From NCBI RefSeq assembly GCF_034190915.1, contig NW_026947485.1, positions 133,068,337 to 133,132,336 on the forward strand: a DNA stretch of 64,000 nucleotides. Reading direction: 5' to 3'. The notes below the pieces were generated by a model. The model was not told the DNA's origin. It worked only from the letters and a program-made list of their open reading frames with translations, and made no database searches. This DNA is from Cavia porcellus (taxonomy: Eukaryota > Chordata > Mammalia > Rodentia > Caviidae). The translations under genes were made by a program, and so were the position numbers. Shown here piece after piece: positions 12,601-23,520 of this stretch. Position 1 is the first letter of the stretch, and every line of letters starts with the position of its first letter.

Positions 12601-13304
12601 TTTGACTTTGGTGTGTGCTGTGCATTAACCTTTGGATACAATCTGTAGCCAGATGGATCACATTAAACCAAAAGAAAGAGCACCCAATTGAATTGACCCC
12701 ATAGTCAGAAAACATATGAAAATATGTCAGATAAGAAATTACAGCCAGGAACAGCCACTTATTTGTAGGACTCAATGCAAACAATGTGGGGACCTTGGTT
12801 CAAAAATGATTACGATTTTTAATACGATGAGAGCAGAGCTTTAAACCAAGCCAAATTTGGGAGGATCATGTGCAATTTCCCAACTACAACTTTTCACTCA
12901 GAAGTTACCATAGCCCATCAGACCTTATCCCTTATCTACTCAATAATCTACAAGAAGCCTTAGCTCACTCCTGGAGAAGAGATCCTATGACTAGAATTCA
13001 TTAATCCTCACAGCCTGACCCAGCGCTGCTACACCTGGGCTGTTTCATTTAAAAAAAGAAAAAAGATTTTGGCCTGGGACAAAGTTCCAGGCATTTCCCA
13101 TCTCTGTCTAACTTGCTTGTGCTTGTTTCTGTCTTTGTAGTTTCTGCCTTCCTGGCTCTATAACTCAGCTTTGATATCTGATTCTGGCACCTTGCCTTTG
13201 GTAACCATACGCCCCCTTCTGACTTCTTGGACTAATTTCAGTTTTGACTGATTTTAGCCTGGCGGGTTCCTCAGGTTTTGAAAGCCTACATCTTAGCTGA
13301 TATA
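9613..13304. other. 3.7-kb stretch without a recognised repeat
   Basis: I cannot assign this interval. It is less AT-rich than its surroundings. On the minus strand, 11190-11560 reads with few stops and is followed by an AATAAA a few bases after a stop (see findings), which could be the end of a decayed processed pseudogene. On the plus strand a 105-codon frame at 11908-12225 has no recognised product. Confidence 0.4.
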
Positions 13305-13320
13305 GTCTGTCTGTCTGTCG

Positions 13321-13415
<95 letters not shown>
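13305..13415. repeat. Compound microsatellite (GTCT)n(CT)n(CA)n
   Basis: Roughly 36 bp of gtct (one gtcg interruption) passes into about 35 bp of ct and then about 40 bp of ca. The minus-strand open frame across it (13165-13422) is a repeat artefact. Confidence 0.97.
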
Positions 13416-13417
<2 letters not shown>

Positions 13418-14205
13418 CACATCTATTTCCATTTAGTTACCCTGGCTAGACTATACTCCTTTTCCTTATTAGCCAGAAAAAGATATGAGAAGAGACCAAA
13501 TGCAGTTGTGATCGTTCAAAATAGCCATTAAGAAATCACTGCCACACTCATTATTTTCCTGCTTAACTTCTTGACGTTCTCTCCTAACCACTGACACCGT
13601 TGTGTGCTTGTCTTCCCCATCATGCTCTCAGGTGCCATCTCTGTTCTCGTCTCACTGTTCTTCTCCCCACTTAGGTCTCTCATCTCTAGCAGCCCAGCTG
13701 CTGTTTCCTTACCTTATTTTACCATAAAGTTGAGATGGCTGGGTACATTACTGAGCATTTGTCTCCTTTCTCTGACTTCATCCCAACTTTATCCCATTTT
13801 CTAGAAGTTAATTGACTTAATTGTGTCTTCATCCCTGAATTCCAGACTCAGATGTTCCACTGCCTCCTTTGTGTGTCGCTGTCTTTTTCCTGTCAAATTA
13901 GCACATATTGACATTTTCAAAACTCTTTCTTTCTCATCTCAATAAAAGCCACCATAAAATTTCTCCAGCTGAAAACTACAGTCAACATTTATTGCACTCT
14001 CCTCCTTACTCATTTAATTCAGGTCCTCAATAGGGCTTACGGATTATATTTCCAAATACATCCTTTATCAATACACTGCTCTCCAAAGCCTCTGCAGTCT
14101 CACTCAGCTGAACTCCATCAGTTCTTTCCTGAATTGCATCAATAGTCTTCTAAATAGTCTCCCGTCTCATATATTTCCCACCTAGAACCTACTCTTTAAA
14201 TAGAA

Positions 14206-14221
14206 TCAGAGAGATATTTTT
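14206..14221. repeat. Target-site duplication, left copy
   Basis: 'tcagagagatattttt', identical to 14606-14621. It bounds the antisense L1 tail. Confidence 0.92.
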
Positions 14222-14605
14222 TAAAAAATTTTATTTAAGGAGGAAAAAAAACAGAAAAAGGGTACAAGTAATACAAAATTTAAAAAATAAACAGTAAGAA
14301 ATCACTAGTTAATAGATTACATATTCTTATCTTAGAAATAGTTGTTCAAGTTACAAAATTAAAGCATATAAAGTGGACTTTCAAACAGTGAGACTGCAAA
14401 CAGTTTTGTTCAGTGATCCAACAAAACTCAGCAATATGGTTATCTATCTTATACACTTAAACATATAGGCAGTTATAACCTTTAGAGCACTTTCTTTTCT
14501 TTTGTACACTGACAATTACACATTTTGGGTTTTATTACTCCCACAGTTCTCATTACTTTTTTTGAAGAGAGTAAAACCAAATGTGACATATCAGAACAGA
14601 GTCTG
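14222..14605 (-). mobile_element. 5'-truncated LINE-1 3' end, antisense
   Basis: The reverse complement aligns block by block with the 3' UTR of the large sense L1 at about 35625-36050, including 'gtttgcagtctcactgtttg', 'gtgatttcttactgttt', 'tattacttgtaccc' and the terminal 'aaataaaatttt'. Only the last ~385 bases of the element are present. A perfect 16-bp target-site duplication flanks it, and the right copy is followed by 'aagc', giving the TTTT/AA junction expected of L1 endonuclease. Confidence 0.93.
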
Positions 14606-14621
14606 TCAGAGAGATATTTTT
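14606..14621. repeat. Target-site duplication, right copy
   Basis: 'tcagagagatattttt', identical to 14206-14221. Confidence 0.92.
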
Positions 14622-14637
14622 AAGCATGCAAATTAGG

Positions 14638-14956
14638 CCGGGAGCCACTAACCCAATCCCCTGTAGGAAACGGCCCTGCTCTGGACTCATGCTCCCTTGC
14701 TGTGTATCTCACTTCCCTATTTATCCTGATTTAATCAATTTTCACTGAGCAATTATACTCATGATCTTATTGGTTGACCATAGTTCTGTTCCTCTTCACC
14801 TTAGACCTGCCTCATCATGTGGTTTTTATCTAAAAACCCCGGAAAATACAGTCTTTGGCAACTCACTTGGGAACTCACTTGGGACCCCTTCTGTCTCTCT
14901 CAGATAGAAGCTTTCTTTCTCTCAATAAATATATTCTGCTCTTTAAAAAAGATATG
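14638..14956 (+). mobile_element. ERV LTR-derived insert with A-run 3' end
   Basis: It has LTR-like features: a 'tgtaggaaacggcc' start region at 14662, pyrimidine-rich 'ttctgtctctctcag' blocks, and a polyadenylation signal AATAAA at 14924-14929 followed about 18 bases later by 'ctttaaaaaa'. A 7-bp direct repeat 'aattagg' flanks it (14631-14637 and 14957-14963) and the surrounding L2 sequence joins when it is removed. No internal retroviral sequence is present. The exact family is not recognised. Confidence 0.5.
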
Positions 14957-15309
14957 AATTAGGTAATAAAATTATTCTACTAAAAACTATCCCATAGTTT
15001 CTCATTGCATTTAGAATAAAAGTTAAATGCTTTATGATCTTCACACTTCCCTCTCCCAATCTTACTGTAATGTTTTAAGATAATTTTTCAACAAACTGTA
15101 CTTCTCTCTTACCTCAGTCACACTATGGAAACTATAGACCAGTTTTCTCCCATTACTGAAATATTTTCCTCAGACCTTTACATAGCTAAAATCTCATTTA
15201 TCATCTTAGAATAATAGTTAATATTTTGCTATCAAATGCTGACTTTCAAGCATATAATTTCCTGAACTCATTAATCAAAGCCCCCTACTCACATTTATTT
15301 GAGATTTCT

Positions 15310-15445
15310 CTCCTTCCTTCCTGCCTTCCTTCCTCTCTCTCTCCTTTCTCATCTCTTTCCTTTCCTTCTGTTCTTCTTTCCTCTTTGCCTTCTTCCCTAT
15401 TTCCCTCTTTCTTTCTTGTTCTTTCTTCTTTTTTCTTTTGGTCTG
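15310..15445. repeat. Pyrimidine-rich (TTCC/TTTC)n tract
   Basis: Nearly pure C/T for about 130 bp inside the L2 3' UTR. The overlapping open frames are repeat artefacts. Confidence 0.9.
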
Positions 15446-15609
15446 CATCATCTATTTATTGATCTTCTTGTAGTTTATTGGAGTAGAAGCCTTTTTTAGC
15501 CCACCAATATGTCCTGGGTACTTAGAAGAGTTGTTGTATATAGGTGCTCAACAATTATTTGTGGAAAAAGGGATATATAAATTTTAAAGGATAGTGAAAT
15601 CCAATTGTA

Positions 15610-15835
15610 TGTGGCTCAGTAATCCACAATCTATGCACCAAATCTGGCCATCATCTATTTGGGTAGATAAAATTTTATTAAAATATGGTTTTGTGTTTTT
15701 ATTTAAAATTATTTATGGTGGCTTTCACACTACAATAGAACTAAGTTGGCACAATTCTGATGATAAATCTTGCAAAACTAAAAATATTTAAAATCTGGAC
15801 ATTTCCAGAAAAAGTTTGCTTATCTCTGCAATAAT
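15610..15835 (+). mobile_element. hAT-type MITE fossil
   Basis: The order 'caccaaatctggccatc', 'aaattttattaaaatatgg', 'ggctttcacactacaataga', 'aaaatatttaaaatctgg' and the end 'cagaaaaagtttgct' matches the non-autonomous mammalian hAT element with a 'gggccaaatc...' head and '...cagaaaaagtttgccgac' tail. Terminal inverted repeats are decayed. Confidence 0.7.
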
Positions 15836-15975
15836 ATTTGCCAGGTCAAGCTGGCATTCACAATAAAAGGAACAGACAAACATTTTCAAGAAATTTTTAA
15901 AAGAAGTATTAATATTCTGTTATAGATGCCTCTTTCCCAAATTTTATGTTCACAAACACGCCTGCGTGCGCGCAT

Positions 15976-15988
15976 GCACACACACACA

Positions 15989-16029
<41 letters not shown>
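15976..16029. repeat. (CA)n microsatellite
   Basis: About 54 bp of ca with one ta interruption, preceded by an alternating purine-pyrimidine 'gcgtgcgcgcatgca' run. Confidence 0.97.
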
Positions 16030-16031
<2 letters not shown>

Positions 16032-18769
16032 CAAATCTTCTGGAGTCCATGTGTCATACCAGTTCCCAGGGCATAAGTCACTTTTGCTTATCCAGTTCAA
16101 TCAATATAGTTCATCAGTGTGTCTTTCTGTGGAATATCAGAGAGCCCAGATCTCTTTGGAATACGTTGTCAGAGAAGCTGGTATTGGCATAATCAGGGTC
16201 AAGTCTATAACCCAATATTGCTGTCCATTTCAATGAATTTGAATTTGAATTTCTCTAATCTATTTTTGTTCCTCACTAAAATAGAAAAGACATTCCTCAA
16301 GTCAACAGCTGAATTCCTTATAGTTAAGGCTCTATTAATCTGTTCCAGCAGTATTTCTATAGTCAGTATAGCAGGTGTATAGCAGGTTATTTTGGTGAGC
16401 TTATGAACTAAGCTGAACTAAGTAATATAACTGACATATCAGATGTCTTCAGAAGCTAGATGAATCCTGAAGAATACAAGTGAATAAAATAAAAGCCACC
16501 ATCTCTATAATCTATAGGTTTATAGTTAAAACACTAATTTCCACCACTGCCTGCAACATGTAGTGATTTTTTAAGGTAATCTCTTGGTTAGAAATCTAGG
16601 AGAAGCACCTTCCATGGTCTCCTCCTAGTTTTGATCTTCCTCATTATGAGAACTGTATCACAGGTCAAAGACATAGATGTGCATTATTCTACAGACAAAC
16701 CTATCATTCCCTACAAGACACTCAGAGATTAGGGAAATGACTACCAAGTGGTTCCACCTAATGACCAAAAAGCCATGGACTATAAGCGTGATTTTCCAGG
16801 ACTTCACTCATTATTTGGCCCCTGCTACTTCTTACTCTCACAGAAGAACCAAAGTGAGATTTCAGTCACCTCATGTGGATACTAACATAAAATTCTGTGT
16901 GCAATAATATTCAGAATGTCCACGTGCAGCCCTTCTTCCAGAGTAAAGATACTCAGGTAAGTAGCCCTGAGACCATTTAGACAATAACTGAGGTAGTCCC
17001 GACACTATAGCCTTGCAGGTCTTTTCTCTTAAAGAATCTGACCACGTCTCCTGCAGTAGTGGCTTTATTTGAAAATAAACCCATTCTGGAAACTGAGCAA
17101 GCAATCATGGCTACTTACTGAGATCCTCAATAACTTATTCTTCTATTCCTAACATGTGTTGGTTGTAGATAATAAGAAACACTTGAGGGGGCTGCCTATC
17201 TATTTTGCTCTTATAGATATCAACTTCTATTACCTCTTTCCAAATCTACTTGACTGTCCCACTGATCTTTCAAGTTGTTGTGGTAATTGTAGCCTCCTGT
17301 TTTCTGCTATAAAGCAATATTCTCTGGTGTTTATGACTTTGGAGCCTCATGACCCATGCTACTAGTAAAACATCCAAGTCTGCAAACTCCTCACTCTTGT
17401 CAGCCTGCATCTACAGAAAAGAATCCCTTCTCTCCAGAACATTTCTCCTGGCCTTGATGATGGAACTTAACCATCTGATGGGTACAATGATATAACTTCA
17501 CTATTTACTTGCAAAACCCATTTACTTTGCCTGTCTCTCCTGTTACTTTTTGTGGCTTATTGAAGTAAGTGAGCCATAATACTTTGCTTTGGTTGAGAGA
17601 ATATGCTCCACCTCTATGCCTTAAGTCTCTTTTCTACTTTTGAGGAAAACTTGCAGTTCACATGCCAAAAACGAGTATTAGCAGAAAGGAAAAAGTGACT
17701 CTGCTCTGTAAGGGGAAAAGCGAGACTGCCATCAACTATGTGATAAAACAAGCAATGAATCAGGAATGAATTGAAAGACTGACATTTGACAGATGCTTGC
17801 TTCAATAATTAACTTTGATTTCTTGATAGAAATATTTTGAAATAAGCAACTTCAAAAAGTTCATTTTGATTACTTAGCTACAGCCAACATGTGAATGTGT
17901 GTTGGAAGGACTAAATCAAGAGGAAATAGAACACAGCAAACCAATGATTTCTTATTTTTATGCAGGCTGTCTTCTAAATAATTATATTCTGCAAGACAGC
18001 TGAGCAAAGTTCGAAATAACTAATGTAATATGAATTTTTCAATTTTCTATAAGAATTATTTAAAATAAACTTGAAAAGCTAGTATTCTCTAAATACCTTT
18101 TACTCACTAGCATTCTTCAGAAATGCTTCCCCAAATGATAAATGACTATAATTTCTAGCTAACCTCCAAGTTATCCTTGTGCAGATTGTGCAAAAACAGA
18201 ACAGCATTTTGAAACACTTCTAGCATTTTCTCTATTGATATATTAGTGACATAAACTTTTGCCTGCAACTTCCTTCCACAATGACAAGTGGAGACTGTGT
18301 GTAATGTTGCAGGACTGTGCAAACAGTTTTAGAAAGTCTTACTAAGCTCAAGGAAATAGATTCAATCAACTTTATTTCCAAGATATCTAGTTTTTAATAT
18401 GTAATGGTTGAATCATTTTTACATGATTTATAAATTTAAGAAGCAAGTGCCAAAGCACATGTGACGCATGTAAAATGATTTGTAATCATCATAAAGCTAT
18501 TATACTCCACCTGCCTATGAAACTACAATCTTAACATTTTGTGAATTGCCACAATGGCATGTAGTCAGTATATCATAAAAACCACAAAAGCTATTATTTC
18601 ATCCATATTTTAAAATTTCTAGACTCTGCTCAGCGATCAACTTAAAGACATAAATGGTTAATTCTTCTGTTTCGGTGATTGCACTGTTAGCAATTTCCTC
18701 TAATAATTACACCTAGATAATCTAACCAATTAGTCTGTTTTACGATTTCTGCTTTCTTTAATTTGTTTA
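16030..18769. other. No recognised gene or repeat
   Basis: Mostly unique-looking AT-rich sequence. 18400-18760 is dense in homeodomain-like TAAT and E-box-like motifs (see findings). No exon candidates. Confidence 0.45.
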
Positions 18770-19330
18770 TATGTGCTGAGTGTTTGATCAATTCTAAGAA
18801 GTGCTGAAAACACTGGAGAATCCTAAAAATAAAGACAGGCAAAAGCCTTGTCTTTAAAAAGCTAGAGACCTACCATTAAAAAATGTAGGAAAGTAGAAAA
18901 ATAGAAAACCATTAGATAATGCTTCAAAAGAATTAAAATTGGGAGGTGAAATGGAAAATGAGAGAGTAAAATGGAGGAGACATTCTAGCTACAGTCTGAA
19001 TGAGGAGACTGAGGAAGCCGCTTTAGTGCAAATACCAAGGGCTACACAAGGAACACAGGTGATACAGTCAACGGAGAGCAGAAATAAGACTGTCGAGTTT
19101 GAGGCCAGGATGGCTACAGCATATCATTCACAGAAATGGAGACAGATGGCATAAGAAAAGAAGTACGTAGCATTTGTGTTTTTACATAGATTTTTGGTTT
19201 CACATAAAATTTAAATTTTATTCTGGGTAATGGAAAAGCCCCTGGAGAATTTAAAGCAGAAGAGTAATACAAAATGATTTATATTTCCAATTTGAAGGAC
19301 TATTTCATGGAAGTTCTTAAACATAAGCTG
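18770..19330 (-). mobile_element. LINE L2 3' fragment, antisense
   Basis: Read on the plus strand it follows reversed L2: '...aagtgctgaaaacactggag' (L2 3' end), then 'ctgaatgaggagactgagga', 'agtgcaaataccaagggc', 'attttattctgggtaatgg' and 'cccctggagaatttaaagca'. This is the order expected from the 3' end inward. The plus-strand open frame at 18939-19154 is antisense to L2 and not a gene. Confidence 0.65.
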
Positions 19331-19730
19331 AGTTTAAGATACTCACAGATACTACTTAAAACAACATATTAGTAAAATACTTAGAAAATAAAAGAATAAG
19401 ATTTTACCTAACACAGTACGTACTCGTTCTGACATATGACAGGAATAAAGAATAGTAGGCAATGCATTCTGATGAAATTCTAAAAGTCCAAAATATTATG
19501 TGCATATGTGTATGATACACATATATGTCATATATATTGCTTCTACATTCCATAAAAAGAGAATTTGAGTACTTTAGATAAAGTGACTTCTTCAAGATCT
19601 CAATATAAGCACACAGAAATAAATTCCATGTGTTCCTTCCCTCTCTTCTCAATTCTAGCCACCACTGTAAAACTTAGTGAGTTCTATAATACTTAATATC
19701 ATTGGTTTAAAGAAGAAGAGGAATCAAAGG

Positions 19731-19830
19731 TGGTGGAAGACAAGGTAGAGAAGGTGAGGAGCAGGAGGTGGAGGAGGGAAAGGGAAAGCAGAGAAAAGGC
19801 AGAGGGGAAACAAGGAATGGGAGGTCATAC
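19731..19830. repeat. Purine-rich (GGA/GAA)n tract
   Basis: About 100 bp almost free of pyrimidines on the plus strand. It could form triplex or act as a replication slippage site. Confidence 0.85.
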
Positions 19831-20595
19831 TTTCAATTAACTAATTCAGGATGAAAGTTATCAGTCCATTAGCCTTCATTTTAATCAAACTGCTTTCAAC
19901 AGGTACAAGGATTTATCTAGCTATTTTCATTTGTCTGTGCTCCATTGTTTATCTTTTTTTCTAAATTTGATGTTTTTTTTAGCAAAAAGTAATGCATCAT
20001 TCTAAAGGAGAAAATAAATAGAAAACAAAATAAAAGAGACAGTAGAAAAGAGGATAGAAATATTGAAAACAAAACAGGAAAAGGCAGCAAATGACAAATG
20101 AAGAGTCCAGCTTCATCTTGTTTTCTGGCGAGTTCCTATACAAAGAAGGTATTCAGAGACCAGGGGAAATGCTACTCTGACTGCCCTTAAAGCAGAACCA
20201 AGATGTGAACCTAATTACTGTAGTCTAAAGCATCACCATGCCAATATGATAGTTATATATCCAGTTTAACATGGCAGATTGACTGGGGACATTTATCTTT
20301 CCCTCACTGAACAATTTTAGGATGACAGTAAATTAATTTTATAGACAAAGTGGACAAATAATGGAAAGTGGGCAAGAAATTTCAACAAATGTTATGGAGG
20401 ACACAGGAAGGTCAGAAATCTGACAGCAATTTCAAAGTGCTTCAGAGAGAAATATTAAGAATAAAGCTAGATTCAAACACAGAATGCTCAGGACTCATCA
20501 AGTATATTAAAGATGAGTATATAAGAGTCAGGATCAGAACAATTATTAAAATCATGTAAAAAAAACTTATTAAAGAAAAATATTTAATTTTTAAG
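19831..20595. other. No recognised feature
   Basis: A/G-rich sequence with short chance frames and no recognised repeat. Confidence 0.45.
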
Positions 20596-20672
20596 GGCCT
20601 AAGACATAGCTCAGTGGCAGAGTGCTTGGTTAGTATATCCAGGGTCCTGGTCTTGGGTTTGAGTCCCAATAC
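20596..20672 (+). mobile_element. tRNA-derived (ID-like) SINE
   Basis: It begins 'gggcctaagacatagctcag' with an A box, followed by 'cagagtgcttggttag' and a B-box region 'gggtttgagtcccaatac'. The body is diverged from the best copy at 45653. Confidence 0.75.
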
Positions 20673-20760
20673 AGAAAAGGAGAGAAAAAAGAAAGGAAAG
20701 GAGAAGGAGGGGAAGGATGGAAGAAAGCAGTGAAGGAGGAAGGATGGGGACAGGGGGACT
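20673..20760. repeat. A/G-rich SINE tail expansion
   Basis: A gaaa/gga tract directly follows the SINE body, consistent with expansion of its A-rich tail. Confidence 0.85.
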
Positions 20761-21814
20761 AATTTGAACTACTCTCCTCCCTCCAAAGTCTAGAGCCCCT
20801 GCAGAGGGTGAGAATGAAGATCAAGGAATAGGCAATGGAACTAAAAGAGTGATTAAGCCAGAGAAATTGAGTAGTAAGACTCTTACTTGCTTCTTTCTCT
20901 CCCTGCTCCCATCCTGGCGCCCAGACACGTACCCTGATGTGCAACCCACTGGAAAGCACAACAGGTCCAAAAGTCAAACAAAGCAAAAACAAAGATACAC
21001 TAATTTGGAAAAGTGACAAGTGGACATGTTTTCCTCCTTGAAAGAAAGTGGCTTTGTACTGCTCAGATGCCCACTTTGGGCAAACACTGGTCACGTGCTG
21101 AAGTTAGTTATTTGCTGATCCATGTTTAAACATGAGCAGGGAGCCATGGGTTACCAGAAGTGTGCAAATCTCCACATGAAAGACACAACAAGAGAAGAAA
21201 CAAGAATAAGAACAACACCAAGAGACGGAGACAATGCAGGAGTTTACGCTCCTGAGAAGAGAAGATTATTACATACCTAGAAAGAATGCTATTCTTCTTT
21301 AAGAATAAGAAAACAACAACAACAAAGAACAAGAAAGAATTTCTGAAAACTTTTATAATATTTATGTGAAATTAAAAATTTCATATCAAAAAATCAAGGA
21401 AACTTTCGAGAAAGTAGAATTTAATAACTCAAATAGATGATAGTAAAGAAGGCAAGTATGTGGACCATTTTAGGATGTTAAATACCTTGAAATAAAAAAG
21501 CAATACAAATGGGAGGGAAGGTTTGTATGCAAAGAATAGAAGGAAAACTTTTCAAAATATAAGGATATTAGACTCCAGATGTAAAACACTTATTGAATAT
21601 CATCAAGAGACACTAAGAAAAATCTTTAAATGATAGCACTATGGAATTTTATTACATCAAAGACACAGAGGAGAAGTTAAGCACATACAAACACAGACAC
21701 ATACACGCAAACACACACACACAATCCAACTCAGAGGTTAAAGATCACAGTGGTACTAAACTTGAACTTCAAAAACTGAAAGTTAGAAGACAATTGCTAT
21801 ATGCCATCACCTCT
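20761..21814. other. No recognised gene or repeat
   Basis: A 111-codon minus-strand frame at 20759-21094 has no recognisable domain or splice context, and I treat it as chance. A short (AAC)n run lies near 21310. Confidence 0.4.
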
Positions 21815-22110
21815 GGATCTTATGTTGAAGTTTAATCCTCTTTGTAAGCGTTTAAAAGACTGAAAACAATCTGACTGATTTTAGAGTGAGCTTTGGAGAA
21901 GGGGACAATGAGACCGTGGGGAAGGAGGGCCCATGACTGGAAACTGGTGCCTGAAGAAGGACAGAAACACAGTGCACACAGACAAGGGCTGCTGTCCCCT
22001 GGCACGCAGTGCCCACCTCCCTGGGGACCCCACTGTCACGAAGGCCATCACTGAGTCCCTTAGCCCTGAACCTCCAGAAACACTAGGGCAAAGTATTTTC
22101 CAGTTAAAAT
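21815..22110 (+). mobile_element. Possible MLT/MST-like LTR fragment
   Basis: A 'cttatgttgaagtttaatcc' block at the start and 'gaacctccagaaacactagg' near the end occur in the order seen in old MaLR LTRs. The middle is G/C-richer and poorly matched. Tentative. Confidence 0.35.
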
Positions 22111-22254
22111 GCAACAAAGAGATAATCAAGTATAAAATGAGTATGAAATGAAGATATTTTCCGACACATAAAATTTCAACTTTTTACAGTTCAGAATTTT
22201 TTATGAGGAAGGAGACTTTAAAATGGACTTGATAGGTAAAAGGAAAGAGATGAT

Positions 22255-22588
22255 GTTATAGTTGAGATCAACAATAGCACCCAAAGGCTCATGCATTCCA
22301 GGATGGGACTTGTGGGACATGATGAATTTTGGGAGTGATGCAGCCATCTTGCCTTAAGGAAGCGAGGCCTGGTAAGCAGGGGTAGATCTCCGAGCCGTGA
22401 CTTGGAAAGGTGAACCTCCTTTCCTGAGTCCTCTTGTCTCTCTGCTTTCTGACCATCATGATGAGTAGCTATGCTGTCTTGGAGCAGATAGCCAAGGACC
22501 CTAACTCAGAGCCATAATCTACTCCTCCTCCACTAAGTTGTCAGTGTATCTATTGTGTCTCAACAACAAGAAACCGACTAAGACACAT
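22255..22588 (+). mobile_element. Solo LTR, ERVL-MaLR type
   Basis: It opens with 'cacccaaaggctcatgcat', continues through 'gggagtgatgcagccatctt' and 'gaccatcatgatgagtagct', and ends 'aaaccgactaagaca', the characteristic MaLR LTR terminus. No internal sequence is seen. Confidence 0.65.
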
Positions 22589-22839
22589 GGGGACTCAGGA
22601 AAAGAAGATCAAACACAACTACAAAGATAAGAAGTCCTTGGATGATAGCAGCACAACAAATATTGAAGGTAACTACTTCAGATTTAAACAGAAGGAAAGG
22701 TTGCCTACAACAAATTTCAGAAGCAAATGATTAATTAGTAAACAAAAAAATTTTTCAAAGGGAAAATTGAGAGAAAAGTACTGTAAGGGAAAATATAGGC
22801 TTAAATAATATAATTGAGACATTGGTAAACCTTAGAGAG

Positions 22840-23385
22840 ATAAAGACTTTTGTTCATATGAAAACTTGTATACAAATGTTCACTACTCCATGTTTATAAT
22901 AACTCCAAACTAGAAATAAGTCTAATGGATGAATAGATAAACAAACTGTGATGCATGCAAATAATAAAACAATACTTGGCAATAAAAGGGGAAAGTGTGG
23001 AAAGATATGACAACTTGAGTAAGTCTCAAGGACATTAGGCTGAGTAATCAAAAACAATTCCAAAAGTTACACATCATATGATTCCATGTACATGCCCTAC
23101 TTGAACAACAGTGTACAGAAATGGAAACAAGCACTAGTGATTACAAGGCATAGTCCGAAGGTAGAGTGTAAGAAAATTTTACAGATACTACACACAAAAG
23201 AATCTGCAAATTAAAACTATTAAAATTCAAGTCAATGTCCACAGTTCATAATATATATTACTGTCAGTTTCTGGATTAGATCATTGTATTAAAGTTATGA
23301 AGGTGCTACCACTCACTGAGGAGATAGAACAAACTCTACACTGTTTTTAATACTTGTGTTTAAATAATAAATAAAAAGGGCTTCA
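22840..23385 (+). mobile_element. Old LINE-1 3' end (ORF2 tail and 3' UTR)
   Basis: The L1 ORF2 C-terminal series appears in decayed form: 'ctaatggatgaatagataaa', 'ggacattaggctgagtaatc', 'acatcatatgattccatgta', ending in the 'aataataaataaaaa' tail. It is much more diverged than the L1 at 29558. Confidence 0.75.
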
Positions 23386-23394
23386 AACACATAC

Positions 23395-23520
23395 TCATGT
23401 GTGCACTTACTCCCAGAGATTCTAAGTCATTAGGTCTGGAGTGGGGCATGAGAATCATGACCATAGCCATCTCGTCAGGTGATTCTCATAAGGTGATTCA
23501 CATTTGAAAATCCCTCGTAT
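23395..23520. mobile_element. hAT-Charlie MITE fragment (MER20/MER5-like)
   Basis: 'ccagagattctaagtcatta', 'ggtctggagtggggcatgag' and 'aggtgattctcat' match the conserved core of the small Charlie-type MITEs. The terminal repeats are lost. Confidence 0.6.

Larger units (their letters stand above)
13540..15562 (+). mobile_element. LINE L2 fragment, interrupted by later insertions
   Basis: The plus strand follows the order of L2 ORF2 C-terminus and 3' UTR: 'cagatgttccactgcctcct' near 13850, 'ccatcagttctttcctgaat' near 14115, 'tctcattgcatttagaata' near 15000, and the terminal 'aggtgctcaacaattatttg' at about 15544. The body is split by an antisense L1 tail (14222-14605), an LTR-derived insert (14638-14956) and a pyrimidine tract (15310-15445). 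Removing the two inserts restores the L2 order. All frames are closed. Confidence 0.8.

Noticed and set aside
13165..13422. 85-codon minus-strand open frame
   Set aside because: Translation of the (GTCT)/(CT)/(CA) microsatellite; pure repeat artefact.
15299..15499. Leucine/serine/phenylalanine-rich open frame that looks like a membrane protein
   Set aside because: It is a translated pyrimidine tract within L2.
20759..21094. 111-codon minus-strand frame
   Set aside because: No domain, no splice or promoter context, leucine/serine-rich by composition.
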